From the NCBI GenBank assembly GCA_037962975.1, contig CM075671.1, positions 156,539,501-156,603,500 on the forward strand: 64,000 nucleotides of DNA, written 5' to 3'. The DNA is from Clitoria ternatea. Lineage: Eukaryota > Streptophyta > Magnoliopsida > Fabales > Fabaceae. Below are positions 24,379 through 33,628 of the stretch, one piece after another (position 1 is the first letter of the stretch; every line of letters starts with the position of its first letter). The notes under the pieces are model-generated. The model was given only the letters and a program-made list of their open reading frames with translations. It searched no databases and was not told the origin of the DNA. A program made the position numbers and the translations under genes.

Positions 24379-25769
24379 TGTGTTTGAATATGTAAACAGG
24401 TCCAAGGATGTGCAAAGATTTTGATAATGACAAGCACTCTTGAAGAAACCTATGCAAAAACAAAGATATGGAAACAGGGACTAAGTAACAGCAAAGCTAA
24501 TCGATTAGGTCACCTAAGCTAATCGATTAGGAGCTTTCTGTTTTGGAAGAAATTGCATCAGGATGAAATATAATCGATTATGGAAGCTAAACAATTGATT
24601 AGGTACTCACTGGAATTAAGGTAATCGATTATACAATTGAGACTAATCGATTACAACAATTAGAAATGGAACTAAATGCATCAGGTATGATGGCTAATCG
24701 ATTATGGAAGCCACACAATCGATTAGGAAGCCACTGGAATTTAAGGTAATCGATTGCAAGACATTCTAATCGATTATGCAGATGCGAAATCTAATTAAAT
24801 GCATTAGGTACAAATGCTAATCGATTAGAGGAAGTGAAATAATCGATTAGTGAGTCTCTGACTTGAAGATAATCGATTACAACGCGAGGGTGTAATCGAT
24901 TACGCTAGTGGAAAAATAGATTTAAGTTGGAAACCAGCTCATGTCTCCACCATTCTTCAAATTTCCACTAAGTGCAACGGCTATGATGAACTAGGGCACA
25001 CCTCAACTGCTATCATGGCTCTATAAATGGAAGAAGAACACAAGCACAAACACACAACCAAGAAGCAACAAATCCTTAGCTCTATCTTGTGCTTTGTAAG
25101 CCTATTTCTTGTATCTTGAAATACATTTGTATATCCTCTCATCTTGAGAGTTAGAATTGCTCAGAGCTTTCATTTGTATATCTACTCTATTGAGAGAGTG
25201 TATTGATTGTAAACACAAACACCAAACACAAGTTGTTCACTCTAGGTTGAGTGGTTACAAAGGTTGAGGATTCAACCTTTGGGATATTGTGAGACTAAGA
25301 GATTGGGTGGGTTGCCCTTGTACTTGTGAGGATTGGGTTCTTGAGTGTGGGACACTAGGAAGCCGCAATTGCTCAAAGTTGTATCTCTAGTCTACAATAG
25401 TGGAAAATCCTCTAAGTGGGTTGCTTAGAGGCGAGACGTACACCGGATTGGGTGGAACTCGTTACATCGGTTTGCAAGCTTCTCTTCCTTACTTTTTTAC
25501 TTTCATATACTGCATATTTGTTGATTGGTATTGTTTGGTTGAGAAAAGCATACTTGAACTTGCTTAATTTGTTATACCTTAGATATTGCACACCAAGTGT
25601 TTGGTAAATTGTTTCAGCAATATTTCTCATTGTAGTGCATTGCTTGTTATCCACCATTCTACCTCACTTGCAAACTTGGTGATAAAAATCAGTTTCAAAG
25701 GTATTCCACTCAAAAGTTTTAAAACTCAATTCACCCCCCCTCTTGAGTATTGAGGCCACTTGAACAACA
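24379..25769 (+). repeat. SIRE 5' LTR
   Basis: The 1391-bp LTR contains 14 TAATCGATTA-type motifs (24499-24905), a TATA box (TATAAATG) at 25022-25029 and a long leader. It ends just before the PBS. The open frames at 25412-25657 (minus) and 25416-25607 recur identically in the 3' LTR because the LTRs are near-identical; they are not evidence of a gene. Confidence 0.95.
24499..24905. repeat. TAATCGATTA motif array in SIRE 5' LTR
   Basis: I count 14 copies of the palindrome-like core AATCGATT (twelve exact, two with one change) in about 400 bp, one per 25-35 bp. They are flanked by variable A/G-rich spacers with a repeated gcatcaggta phrase (24548, 24679, 24800) that suggests higher-order units of about 120-130 bp. 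The same array is at 32351-32757 in the 3' LTR. Several of the 13 differences between the two LTRs fall inside these motifs. Confidence 0.9.
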
Positions 25770-25771
25770 AG

Positions 25772-25783
25772 TGGTATCAGAGC
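25772..25783 (+). other. SIRE primer-binding site (initiator Met tRNA)
   Basis: TGGTATCAGAGC, two bases after the LTR, is an exact match to the usual complement of the 3' end of initiator Met tRNA. Confidence 0.93.
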
Positions 25784-25825
25784 TTGACTCTTGGTAGATC
25801 AAGCTTAACAGCTTCAAGAGATTAA

Positions 25826-27496
25826 ATGGCCTCAAGTTCTCAAAATGTTTTTCCCGAGGGTGGTGCGATAAATAGACCTCCCGCTTTCAATGGGGAAGGG
25901 TATGCATTTTGGAAAGAAAGAATGAAAATCTTCATTCAATCAATTGACTTGAGAATATGGAATACCATTGAAAATGGTCCTTATATACCGATGCATACTA
26001 TAGATAGCAAGAATGTTGAAAAACCTATAGATGAATGGACAAGCGAGGAAGAAAAGAAAGTCCAATATGGCTACAAGGCCAAAAATCTCATTACTATGTC
26101 TTTAGGACAAGATGAATTTTTCAGAATAATGACATGCCAAACTGCTAAAGAAATGTGGGATACTCTTCAAGTAACCCATGAAGGTACTAATGATGTAAAG
26201 GATTCCAAAATTAGTACCTTGACTAGCCAATATAAAAGCTTTAGGATAAATTCAGGAGAATCTATTGTAGATATGCAGAAAAGGTTTACACTTATTATCA
26301 ACCATCTTATTACTCTCGGCAAAGTATATACTAACAAAGAGCTTGTGCACAAAATTTTGAAAAGTCTTAGCAGGGAATGGCAACCTCTTGTCACAGCAAT
26401 AAAACAATCTCCTAGCATCAATGAAATGTCTCTTGCAACACTCTTTGGAAAATTGCAAGAACAAGAGCAAGAACTTAAAGCATTGAAGCTAGCCGAGGAA
26501 GAGGAGAAATCCACCAAGAAGAAAGGGTTAGCCCTCAAAGCCACCTCCATGCATGAAGAAGAATCATGCAGTGACTTAGATGAAGAAGAAGAATTTGGGC
26601 TATTCGTAAAAAGATTTGGAAGATTCATGAAGAACAAAAGGTTCCAAAAGAACTTTAAGCCCCAAGGTAAGAAACCTACCTCTAATGAAACTTCCTCTTC
26701 ACCAAGTTGTTTCGAATGTGGCAAGGAAGGGCACTTCAAAGCCGATTGTCCAAACCTCAAAAAGAAGGGCAAGGACAAACAAAGAAGAAGAAGAGCCTAT
26801 ATTGCTTGGGATGAGAACGATGTGAGCAGCTCCGACGACTTAGAAAATGAGCAAGCCAATCTTTGCTTAATGGCAAATCATCAAGAAGAAGATAATGAGG
26901 TAAATCTTCTTGACTTAGATAAAAATGAGTTGTTAGATGCTTTTGAAGAATTATACGATAAATTTACAAAAGTCTCTAGTAGACTCAAAGCATCTAGAAA
27001 AACTAGTGATACCCTTGAAATGCATCTCATGGAAGTATGTAAAGAAAATGAGAGCTTAAAAGAAGAACTAGAAAAAGTTCAAACATGCTCTAAGGATAAA
27101 CCATGTGATTTTGCAAAGAAGTGCATTGTGTTAGAAACCAAGGTTGAAGACCTAAATAGGACACTAGAGAAGTTCACTAATGGAAGAGATAATTTGAATA
27201 TCCTACTTGGGCAACAAAAATGCATGTTTAGTAAAATCGGTTTAGGATATGAGCAAGAACATAGTAATCATAAAATGGAGAAGCACTATAAAAACTTCTT
27301 TGCACCACCAAGCAAATCCTCCTCACCTTTTATGAAATGCAATCATTGTGGTTCCAAAGGACATAGTGCTTATAAGTGTAGTGTTAGGAAACTAGGACCA
27401 AAGGTCTTAAGAAAGGTGTGGGTTCCCAAAGGGACATTACCACAAACTAACCTTAAAGGACCCAACATAAAATGGGTACCTAGTTCTCTAAACTGA
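25826..27496 (+). CDS. gag: SIRE gag (capsid/nucleocapsid)
   Basis: This intact 556-residue protein forms the virus-like particle and packages the element RNA. The ATG at 25826 is the first after the PBS and opens with M-A-S-S-S-Q-N-V. Residues 20-220 form the UBN2/copia-type gag domain with a W-D-T-L-Q-V-T-H-E-G segment near 111. A CCHC zinc knuckle uses C295, C298, H303 and C308, and a second uses C505, C508, H513 and C518. A Glu/Asp/Lys-rich region lies at 222-260 and a predicted coiled coil at about 362-450. It stops with TGA at 27494-27496, before the pol frame opens at 27510. The frames are different (+1) and do not overlap, so gag-pol fusion needs more than simple frameshifting; a candidate intron over this junction is described separately. 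Confidence 0.95.
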   Translation: MASSSQNVFPEGGAINRPPAFNGEGYAFWKERMKIFIQSIDLRIWNTIENGPYIPMHTIDSKNVEKPIDEWTSEEEKKVQYGYKAKNLITMSLGQDEFFRIMTCQTAKEMWDTLQVTHEGTNDVKDSKISTLTSQYKSFRINSGESIVDMQKRFTLIINHLITLGKVYTNKELVHKILKSLSREWQPLVTAIKQSPSINEMSLATLFGKLQEQEQELKALKLAEEEEKSTKKKGLALKATSMHEEESCSDLDEEEEFGLFVKRFGRFMKNKRFQKNFKPQGKKPTSNETSSSPSCFECGKEGHFKADCPNLKKKGKDKQRRRRAYIAWDENDVSSSDDLENEQANLCLMANHQEEDNEVNLLDLDKNELLDAFEELYDKFTKVSSRLKASRKTSDTLEMHLMEVCKENESLKEELEKVQTCSKDKPCDFAKKCIVLETKVEDLNRTLEKFTNGRDNLNILLGQQKCMFSKIGLGYEQEHSNHKMEKHYKNFFAPPSKSSSPFMKCNHCGSKGHSAYKCSVRKLGPKVLRKVWVPKGTLPQTNLKGPNIKWVPSSLN

Positions 27497-27509
27497 TTTT
27501 GTTTTGTAG
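27416..27509 (+). other. Candidate 94-nt intron covering the SIRE gag stop
   Basis: The pol frame opens immediately after TTTTGTAG (27502-27509), which with the preceding ctctaaactgatttt looks like a plant branch point, U-rich tract and 3' splice site. A donor-like AAAG|GTGTGG at 27412-27421 would remove 94 nt including the gag TGA and join complete codons, leaving pol in frame. An alternative donor at 27404 (AAG|GTCTTA) is also in phase. The donor strength is modest. This is inference; suppression plus frameshift or a minor indel remain possible. Confidence 0.35.
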
Positions 27510-30500
27510 GTATGCTTCAAGGCAAGCAACACCCATTGGTACTTGGATAGTGGGTGTTCAAAGCATATGACGGGAGACATAAGCAAATTTACATCATTCA
27601 CTCCCAAACGAAAAGGAAGCGTCACCTATGGAGACAACACTAAAGGAAGAATCCTAGGCATTGGAAATATTGGTAAGAATTCTTCCACATCCATAAATGA
27701 CGTATTGTATGTTGAAGGCCTCAAGCATAATCTACTTAGCATAAGTCAATTATGTGACAAAGGATATAGAGTCTTATTTGAATCCAATTGTTACATAATT
27801 GAGAATAAGCTAAATAAAGAGGTCAAATTTGTTGGAAAAAGAATTGATAACATTTACATGATAGACGTGGATAGTTTGTCTACAAATGATGAACAATGCT
27901 TTATTTCAAAAGAGGATGAAACTTGGCTATGGCATAGAAGAATAGCTCATATACATGTAGACCACTTGAACAAGCTTATTTCTAAAGATTTAGTAATTGG
28001 TTTACCAAAGCTTAAATTTGAAAATAGATTTTGTGATGCATGTCAAAAGGGAAAACAAGTAAAGGCATCTTTTCAATCCAAAAACATCGTTTCTACTCAA
28101 AAGCCTTTACAACTTTTGCACATGGATTTATTTGGACCATCCAAAATCAAAAGCTTTGGAGGTAATTACTATGGTCTAGTTATAGTAAATGACTATTCAA
28201 GATATACATGGACATTGTTTCTTGCTCATAAAAATGAAGCATATCATGCATTCAAGAAACTTGCAAAGATTATCCAAAATGAGCAAAATTCAAAAATTGC
28301 ATCCATTAGAACGGATCATGGGGGAGAATTTGAAAATCAATTTTTTGAAAAGTTTTGCGAAAAACATGGTATTAATCACAACTTTTCAGCTCCTAGAACT
28401 CCACAACAAAATGGAGTAGTTGAAAGAAAGAATAGATCTTTAGTGGAGCTTGCTAGAACCATGCTAAATGAAAACAATATTGCAAAACATTTTTGGGCCG
28501 ATGCGGTAAACACCGCGTGTTATGTGATGAATAGATGTTTGATAAGGCCTATTTTAAAGAAAACCCCCTATGAGCTTTACAAAGGTAGAAAACCCAACAT
28601 TGCATATTTTCATATTTTTGGATGTAAATGTTTTGTGCTCAACAATGGAAAGGATAATCTAGGAAAGTTTGATGCAAAATCTGATGAGGCAATATTCCTA
28701 GGATATTCACAATCAAGTAAATCTTATAGAATTTTCAACAAACAAACAAATACTATTGAAGAGTCTATTCATGTTAAGTTTGATGAAAATAGCCATAACC
28801 CTCCGAGAAAGGAAGATGTTGATGATCTTGTAGGTACTTTTCAAAAAATGAACTTGCAAGACAAAGAAGAAGAAGTCAATAATGATGGAGGTGCAGTACA
28901 AATTGAGAGACAACAAGAATGGATAACTTTGAAGGATCATCCCTTAGACAAAGTCATAGGTGAAATGACTCAAGGTGTAAGTACTAGAAATGCTATTAGA
29001 AATACTTGTAATCACCTAGCATTTGTATCACAAATAGAACCCAAAAACATAGATGAGGCTATTATTGATGAACATTGGATGTTGGCCATGCAAGAAGAGC
29101 TAAATCAATTTGAAAGACATGAAGTTTGGGAGCTTGTGCCAAGACCCAATGATCACCAAATAATAGGAACCAAATGGGTTTTTAGGAATAAATTGGATGA
29201 AAATGGAATAATTACTAGAAACAAAGCTAGGCTAGTAGCTAAAGGCTATAATCAAGAAGAAGGCATTGATTATGAAGAGACGTATGCATCCGTAGCTAGA
29301 TTAGAAGCAATTAGACTACTATTAGCCTTCGCATGCTGTAGAGATTTCAAATTGTACCAAATGGATGTTAAAAGTGCTTTCTTGAATGGATACATTCAAG
29401 AGGAAGTATATGTTGATCAACCTCCAGGTTTTGAAAACCATCAATTTCCAAATCATGTTTTCAAATTAAAGAAAGCTTTGTATGGGTTGAAACAAGCTCC
29501 AAGAGCTTGGTACGAAAGGTTAAGCAAATTTCTTTTAGAAAATCATTTTGAAAGAGGGAAGGTTGATACAACTTTATTTATAAAGCACAAAAAGAATAAC
29601 ATACTATTGGTACAAATTTATGTTGATGATATAATTTTTGGTGCCACTAATAATTCAATGTGCAAAGAGTTTGCCAAGCTAATGCAGGAAGAATTTGAAA
29701 TGTCCATGATGGGGGAACTCACTTTCTTCCTTGGACTACAAATCAAGCAAACCAATGAAGGCACATTCATAAACCAATCTAAGTACTGCAAAGAACTACT
29801 CAGAAAATTCAATATGGATAAAGCAAATGATATAGCCACACCCATGGGCACTTTATGCTATTTGGACAAGGATGAGAAAGGTAAGGATGTTGAACTCACA
29901 AAATACAGAGGTATGATAGGATCCTTACTTTACTTAACCGCTAGTAGACCGGATATCATGTTTGCTGTGTGTATGTGTGCTAGATACCAAGCTTGTCCTA
30001 AGGAATCTCATCTCACTACAGTAAAAAGAATAATGAAATATCTAGTTGGGACTCAAGATGTTGGTTTATGGTACCCCAAAGGGGCTGAATGTACTTTAGT
30101 TGGTTACTCTGATTCGGACTTTGCAGGATGTAAGCTTGATAGGAAAAGTACTAGCGGAACATGTCACTTGCTTGGTAGTTCTCTTGTTTCTTGGCATAGC
30201 AAGAAACAAGTAAGTGTTGCGCTATCAACAGCTGAGGCAGAATATGTTGCAGCTGGTAGTTGCTGTGCTCAAACCCTTTGGATGAGACAACAACTTCTAG
30301 ATTTTGGAATTGTATTAAACCATGTGCCTCTTAAATGCGATAATACAAGTGCCATTAACATCTCCAAGAATCCAGTGATGCACTCTAGAACTAAACACAT
30401 TGAGATTAGGCATCACTTTATTAGAGATCATGTGTTAAAAGGGGATTGTGTACTTGAACATGTAGAAACTTCTAGGCAACTAGCTGATATTTTCACAAAA

Positions 30501-30572
30501 CCCTTGGCTAGAGAACAATTCACTCACATAAGAAGAGAGTTAGGCATTCTTGATATGTCCAGTTGTGTTTGA
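27510..30572 (+). CDS. pol: SIRE pol: protease, integrase, reverse transcriptase, RNase H
   Basis: An uninterrupted copia-order polyprotein. The frame opens at 27510; the first conserved residues are W-Y-L-D-S-G, the aspartic protease active site (D-S-G at about 27546). Numbering from the TTG at 27543, the integrase zinc-binding HHCC includes H131, C164 and C167, and the DDE triad fits D195, D258 and E294 (within P-Q-Q-N-G-V-V-E-R). Reverse transcriptase has D608 in D-V-K-S-A-F-L-N-G and Y-V-D-D at 693-696. RNase H has D857, E898 and D933. It ends with TGA at 30570-30572. The integrase before reverse transcriptase order defines Ty1-copia. No start codon is evident at the frame opening, so expression with gag (by splicing or recoding) is expected. 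Confidence 0.95.
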   Translation, partial: VCFKASNTHWYLDSGCSKHMTGDISKFTSFTPKRKGSVTYGDNTKGRILGIGNIGKNSSTSINDVLYVEGLKHNLLSISQLCDKGYRVLFESNCYIIENKLNKEVKFVGKRIDNIYMIDVDSLSTNDEQCFISKEDETWLWHRRIAHIHVDHLNKLISKDLVIGLPKLKFENRFCDACQKGKQVKASFQSKNIVSTQKPLQLLHMDLFGPSKIKSFGGNYYGLVIVNDYSRYTWTLFLAHKNEAYHAFKKLAKIIQNEQNSKIASIRTDHGGEFENQFFEKFCEKHGINHNFSAPRTPQQNGVVERKNRSLVELARTMLNENNIAKHFWADAVNTACYVMNRCLIRPILKKTPYELYKGRKPNIAYFHIFGCKCFVLNNGKDNLGKFDAKSDEAIFLGYSQSSKSYRIFNKQTNTIEESIHVKFDENSHNPPRKEDVDDLVGTFQKMNLQDKEEEVNNDGGAVQIERQQEWITLKDHPLDKVIGEMTQGVSTRNAIRNTCNHLAFVSQIEPKNIDEAIIDEHWMLAMQEELNQFERHEVWELVPRPNDHQIIGTKWVFRNKLDENGIITRNKARLVAKGYNQEEGIDYEETYASVARLEAIRLLLAFACCRDFKLYQMDVKSAFLNGYIQEEVYVDQPPGFENHQFPNHVFKLKKALYGLKQAPRAWYERLSKFLLENHFERGKVDTTLFIKHKKNNILLVQIYVDDIIFGATNNSMCKEFAKLMQEEFEMSMMGELTFFLGLQIKQTNEGTFINQSKYCKELLRKFNMDKANDIATPMGTLCYLDKDEKGKDVELTKYRGMIGSLLYLTASRPDIMFAVCMCARYQACPKESHLTTVKRIMKYLVGTQDVGLWYPKGAECTLVGYSDSDFAGCKLDRKSTSGTCHLLGSSLVSWHSKKQVSVALSTAEAEYVAAGSCCAQTLWMRQQLLDFGIVLNHVPLKCDNTSAINISKNPVMHSRTKHIEIRHHFIRDHVLKGDCVLEHVETSRQLADIFTKPLAREQFTHIRRELGILDMSSCV

Positions 30573-30679
30573 ATGATAGGATATTTTTTGATAAGAACTA
30601 TGTTGAATGGCATGATGCATGGTATATATCACATTTCATGATTGGCACTTTGCTGTATGTAAAATTTGAAGTTTGTGAC

Positions 30680-31018
30680 TCAATAATCGATTATATGGCT
30701 ACTCACAATCGATTACTATGCTTCTGTTTCCATTATAATCGATTAGTACTTACCTATAATCGATTACAAACATTCTGTTTCTAAGATAATCAATTATCAT
30801 TGATCCACAATCGATTACAAAGTTTCTGTTTCAGGTTCAAAACGTTTCCTCTTCTTCATAATCGATTACCACATTGCTCCAATCGATTAGTACGATTCTG
30901 TTTCAAAACTAATCGATTACACTAAGCCTCTAATCGATTACCCCCTGTATGAAACGTTTGAAATTCCCCAGAAACAATGATCTAATCGATTACCACCTGT
31001 CTCGTAATCGATTAGCAC
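30680..31018. repeat. Second TAATCGATTA array, internal to SIRE after pol
   Basis: About 12 copies of (a/t)(c/t)AATCGATTA in about 340 bp lie between pol and the envelope-like remnant. They are spaced by a repeated phrase containing ctgtttc (30722, 30772, 30824, 30897). The motif is the same as in the LTR but the spacers differ, so this is an independently amplified array rather than an LTR copy. Confidence 0.88.
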
Positions 31019-31245
31019 GCGTTCTGAAGAGTCAAAACTACAATTTCCTAGGCACACTCGAACCACTCCCTCTCTTAACTCACTTCACTCCTCTCTAAAC
31101 TCTCTTTCCTCCTTTCTAAACCTAATTCTCACCTATAAATACCCCTTCCTTCATCTTCCCATCTCACACTACCTCCTTCCTCTCAAACCTCTCCAAAACT
31201 CTCTACCACTCCTCTCTATTCATCTTCCTCTTTGCTTTTTCAACC

Positions 31246-31649
31246 ATGTCTACCTCTAGAAATGTCAAGAGAGCTAGGTCCTCTGCTGCTCAAGCCCATA
31301 ACCCCCTTGACTTGGCACTTCCCACCTCAACAAAATGGGCATGGTCTGCATTGCTGGAATGTGGATTCTCAGGAGTGATCGAGAACATGGTGCCAATCCC
31401 TTTGCTGAACCTGCTGCTCCTCCTCCTCCACCTCAACCACAAGCTGCACCAACAGCCTCTTCATCTGCACCTCAAGCTGACCCATTTGCATCTCTCTACG
31501 CCCATCTTGACCGCCGCTTCGATCGCCTTGAAAATTCCCTTCAAGAGTTTTCAATGACCGAGCAGCAACATTTTGAGATGATGCAGCAGCGATATGAAGA
31601 GCTGGCTCACCAAATTGCAGAAATTCGCTTCTTCAACCCAGATAATTAG
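31246..31649 (+). pseudogene. Envelope-like ORF remnant of SIRE, internally deleted
   Basis: The region starts M-S-T-S-R-N-V-K-R-A-R-S-S in one frame (ATG at 31246) and ends in another (31335-31649) with a Pro-rich stretch and a helix rich in Glu, Gln, Arg and Leu, D-R-R-F-D-R-L-E-N-S, then a coiled-coil-like tail ending with TAG at 31647. A basic Ser-rich start and coiled-coil C-terminus at this place, between pol and the PPT, resemble the two ends of the envelope-like frame of SIRE/Maximus elements. The large middle domain is missing and the halves are out of phase. No signal peptide or membrane segment remains. The family link is from memory of the family's layout and is only moderately sure. 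Confidence 0.5.
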
Positions 31650-32232
31650 ATCCTTAGTTATGCTTTTGTTTAATTGTGCTTATGTCATTTCCTTTTGAAT
31701 TATGAATAATTTTGCTTTATGTATTTCCCTTTTTCACATCAATAAAATTATCTCGTTTCAGTTCATATTATATCTCTTTCATTACTCGAATTATTTTTGA
31801 TGATTACAAAGGGGGAGAAGAATATTTGTTCATATCTTGTTCAATTCTTGTTTAAAATATGGAGAAGAATATTAGGTGTTCATAGGTGTTCATATCTTGT
31901 TCAAATGTGTTAGATGCTCTGATATATAATACTCTGATATGTGTTCACATCTTGCTTATCTCTTGTTTAAAATTTGGATAAATATTATCTGTTTATTAAA
32001 TTCCTTTTGATAGGGGGAGAGTTATAGATAAGATAGATAAGAGATAAAAGGAGATAAGACACTTGCTGCTGATTACTCTGATTTCTTTAAATTGGTCATC
32101 TGCTATTTGAAAAAGAGAAAATGTAGCAGAGTTGTTTTTGCAAAAAGATAAATTTAGAGATAAGTTTAAAATTGTTTAAACTAACAACCCTCAAGAGATG
32201 AACATAGTTGTCATCATCAAAAAGGGGGAGAA
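31650..32232 (+). other. SIRE 3' noncoding region with three PPT-like tracts
   Basis: No gene is seen. Three G-rich purine tracts occur: aaagggggagaag at about 31810, tagggggagag at about 32013, and the true PPT aaaaagggggagaa at 32219-32232 directly before the 3' LTR. The same triple arrangement is seen in Copia-1 (8677-8977). Confidence 0.8.
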
Positions 32233-33623
32233 TGTGTTTGAATATGTAAACAGGTCCAAGGATGTGCAAAGATTTTGATAATGACAAGCACTCTTGAAGA
32301 AACCTATGCAAAAACAAAGATATGGAAACAGGGACTAAGTAACAGCGAAGCTAATCGATTAGGTCACCTAAGCTAATCGATTAGGAGCTTTCTGTTTTGG
32401 AAGAAATTGCATCAGGATGAAATATAATCGATTATGGAAGCTAAACAATCGATTAGGTACTCACTGGAATTAAGGTAATCAATTATACAATTGAGACTAA
32501 TCGATTACAATAATTAGAAATGGAACTAAATGCATCAGGTATGATGGCTAATCGATTTTGGAAGCCATACAATCGATTAGGAAGCCACTGGAATTTAAGG
32601 TAATCGATTACAAGACATTCTAATCGATTATACAGATGCGAAATCTAATTAAATGCATCAGGTACAAATGCTAATCGATTAGAGGAAGTGAAATAATCGA
32701 TTAGTGAGTCTCTGACTTGAAGATAATCGATTACAACGCGAGGGTGTAATCGATTACGCTAGTGGAAAAACAGATTTAAGTGGGAAACCAGCTCATGTCT
32801 CCACCATTCTTCAAATTTCCACTAAGTGCAACGGCTATGATGAACTAGGGCACACCTCAACTGCTATCATGGCTCTATAAATGGAAGAAGAACACAAGCA
32901 CAAACACACAACCAAGAAGCAATAAATCCTTAGCTCTATCTTGTGCTTTGTAAGCCTATTTCTTGTATCTTGAAATACATTTGTATATCCTCTCATCTTG
33001 AGAGTTAGAATTGCTCAGAGCTTTCATTTGTATATCTACTCTATTGAGAGAGTGTATTGATTGTAAACACAAACACCAAACACAAGTTGTTCACTCTAGG
33101 TTGAGTGGTTACAAAGGTTGAGGATTCAACCTTTGGGATATTGTGAGACTGAGAGATTGGGTGGGTTGCCCTTGTACTTGTGAGGATTGGGTTCTTGAGT
33201 GTGGGACACTAGGAAGCCGCAATTGCTCAAAGTTGTATCTCTAGTCTACAATAGTGGAAAATCCTCTAAGTGGGTTGCTTAGAGGCGAGACGTACACCGG
33301 ATTGGGTGGAACTCGTTACATCGGTTTGCAAGCTTCTCTTCCTTACTTTTTTACTTTCATATACTGCATATTTGTTGATTGGTATTGTTTGGTTGAGAAA
33401 AGCATACTTGAACTTGCTTAATTTGTTATACCTTAGATATTGCACACCAAGTGTTTGGTAAATTGTTTCAGCAATATTTCTCATTGTAGTGCATTGCTTG
33501 TTATCCACCATTCTACCTCACTTGCAAACTTGGTGATAAAAATCAGTTTCAAAGGTATTCCACTCAAAAGTTTTAAAACTCAATTCACCCCCCCTCTTGA
33601 GTATTGAGGCCACTTGAACAACA
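32233..33623 (+). repeat. SIRE 3' LTR
   Basis: The 1391-bp partner of 24379-25769, with about 13 substitutions and no length change noticed. Differences include attg/atcg in one motif near 24597/32451, cgat/caat near 24624/32478, and atgg/ttgg near 24708/32562. It ends GAACAACA before the TSD caatt at 33624-33628. Confidence 0.95.
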
Positions 33624-33628
33624 CAATT

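Larger units (their letters stand above)
24379..33623 (+). mobile_element. Young, structurally intact SIRE/Maximus-like Ty1-copia element
   Basis: The element is 9245 bp with LTRs of exactly 1391 bp (24379-25769, 32233-33623), starting TGTGTTTGAATATG and ending GAACAACA, flanked by a perfect TSD caatt (24374-24378, 33624-33628). The empty site is visible in the Tekay-2 3' LTR near 42640. PBS, gag, pol and PPT are all present with no stop inside gag or pol. I count about 13 substitutions between the LTRs (about 0.9 %), so insertion is recent. After pol there is a remnant of an envelope-like frame (31246-31649). This is the one element here that could still be autonomous. Confidence 0.96.

Noticed and set aside
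24499..24905. Centromeric satellite or telomere-like repeat
   Set aside because: Only an 8-10 bp core is repeated with variable spacers inside an LTR; there is no long tandem monomer.
26167..26778. 203-codon minus-strand frame inside SIRE gag
   Set aside because: Shadow of the real gag on the opposite strand; Ser/Leu-rich composition mirrors the Glu/Lys-rich gag.
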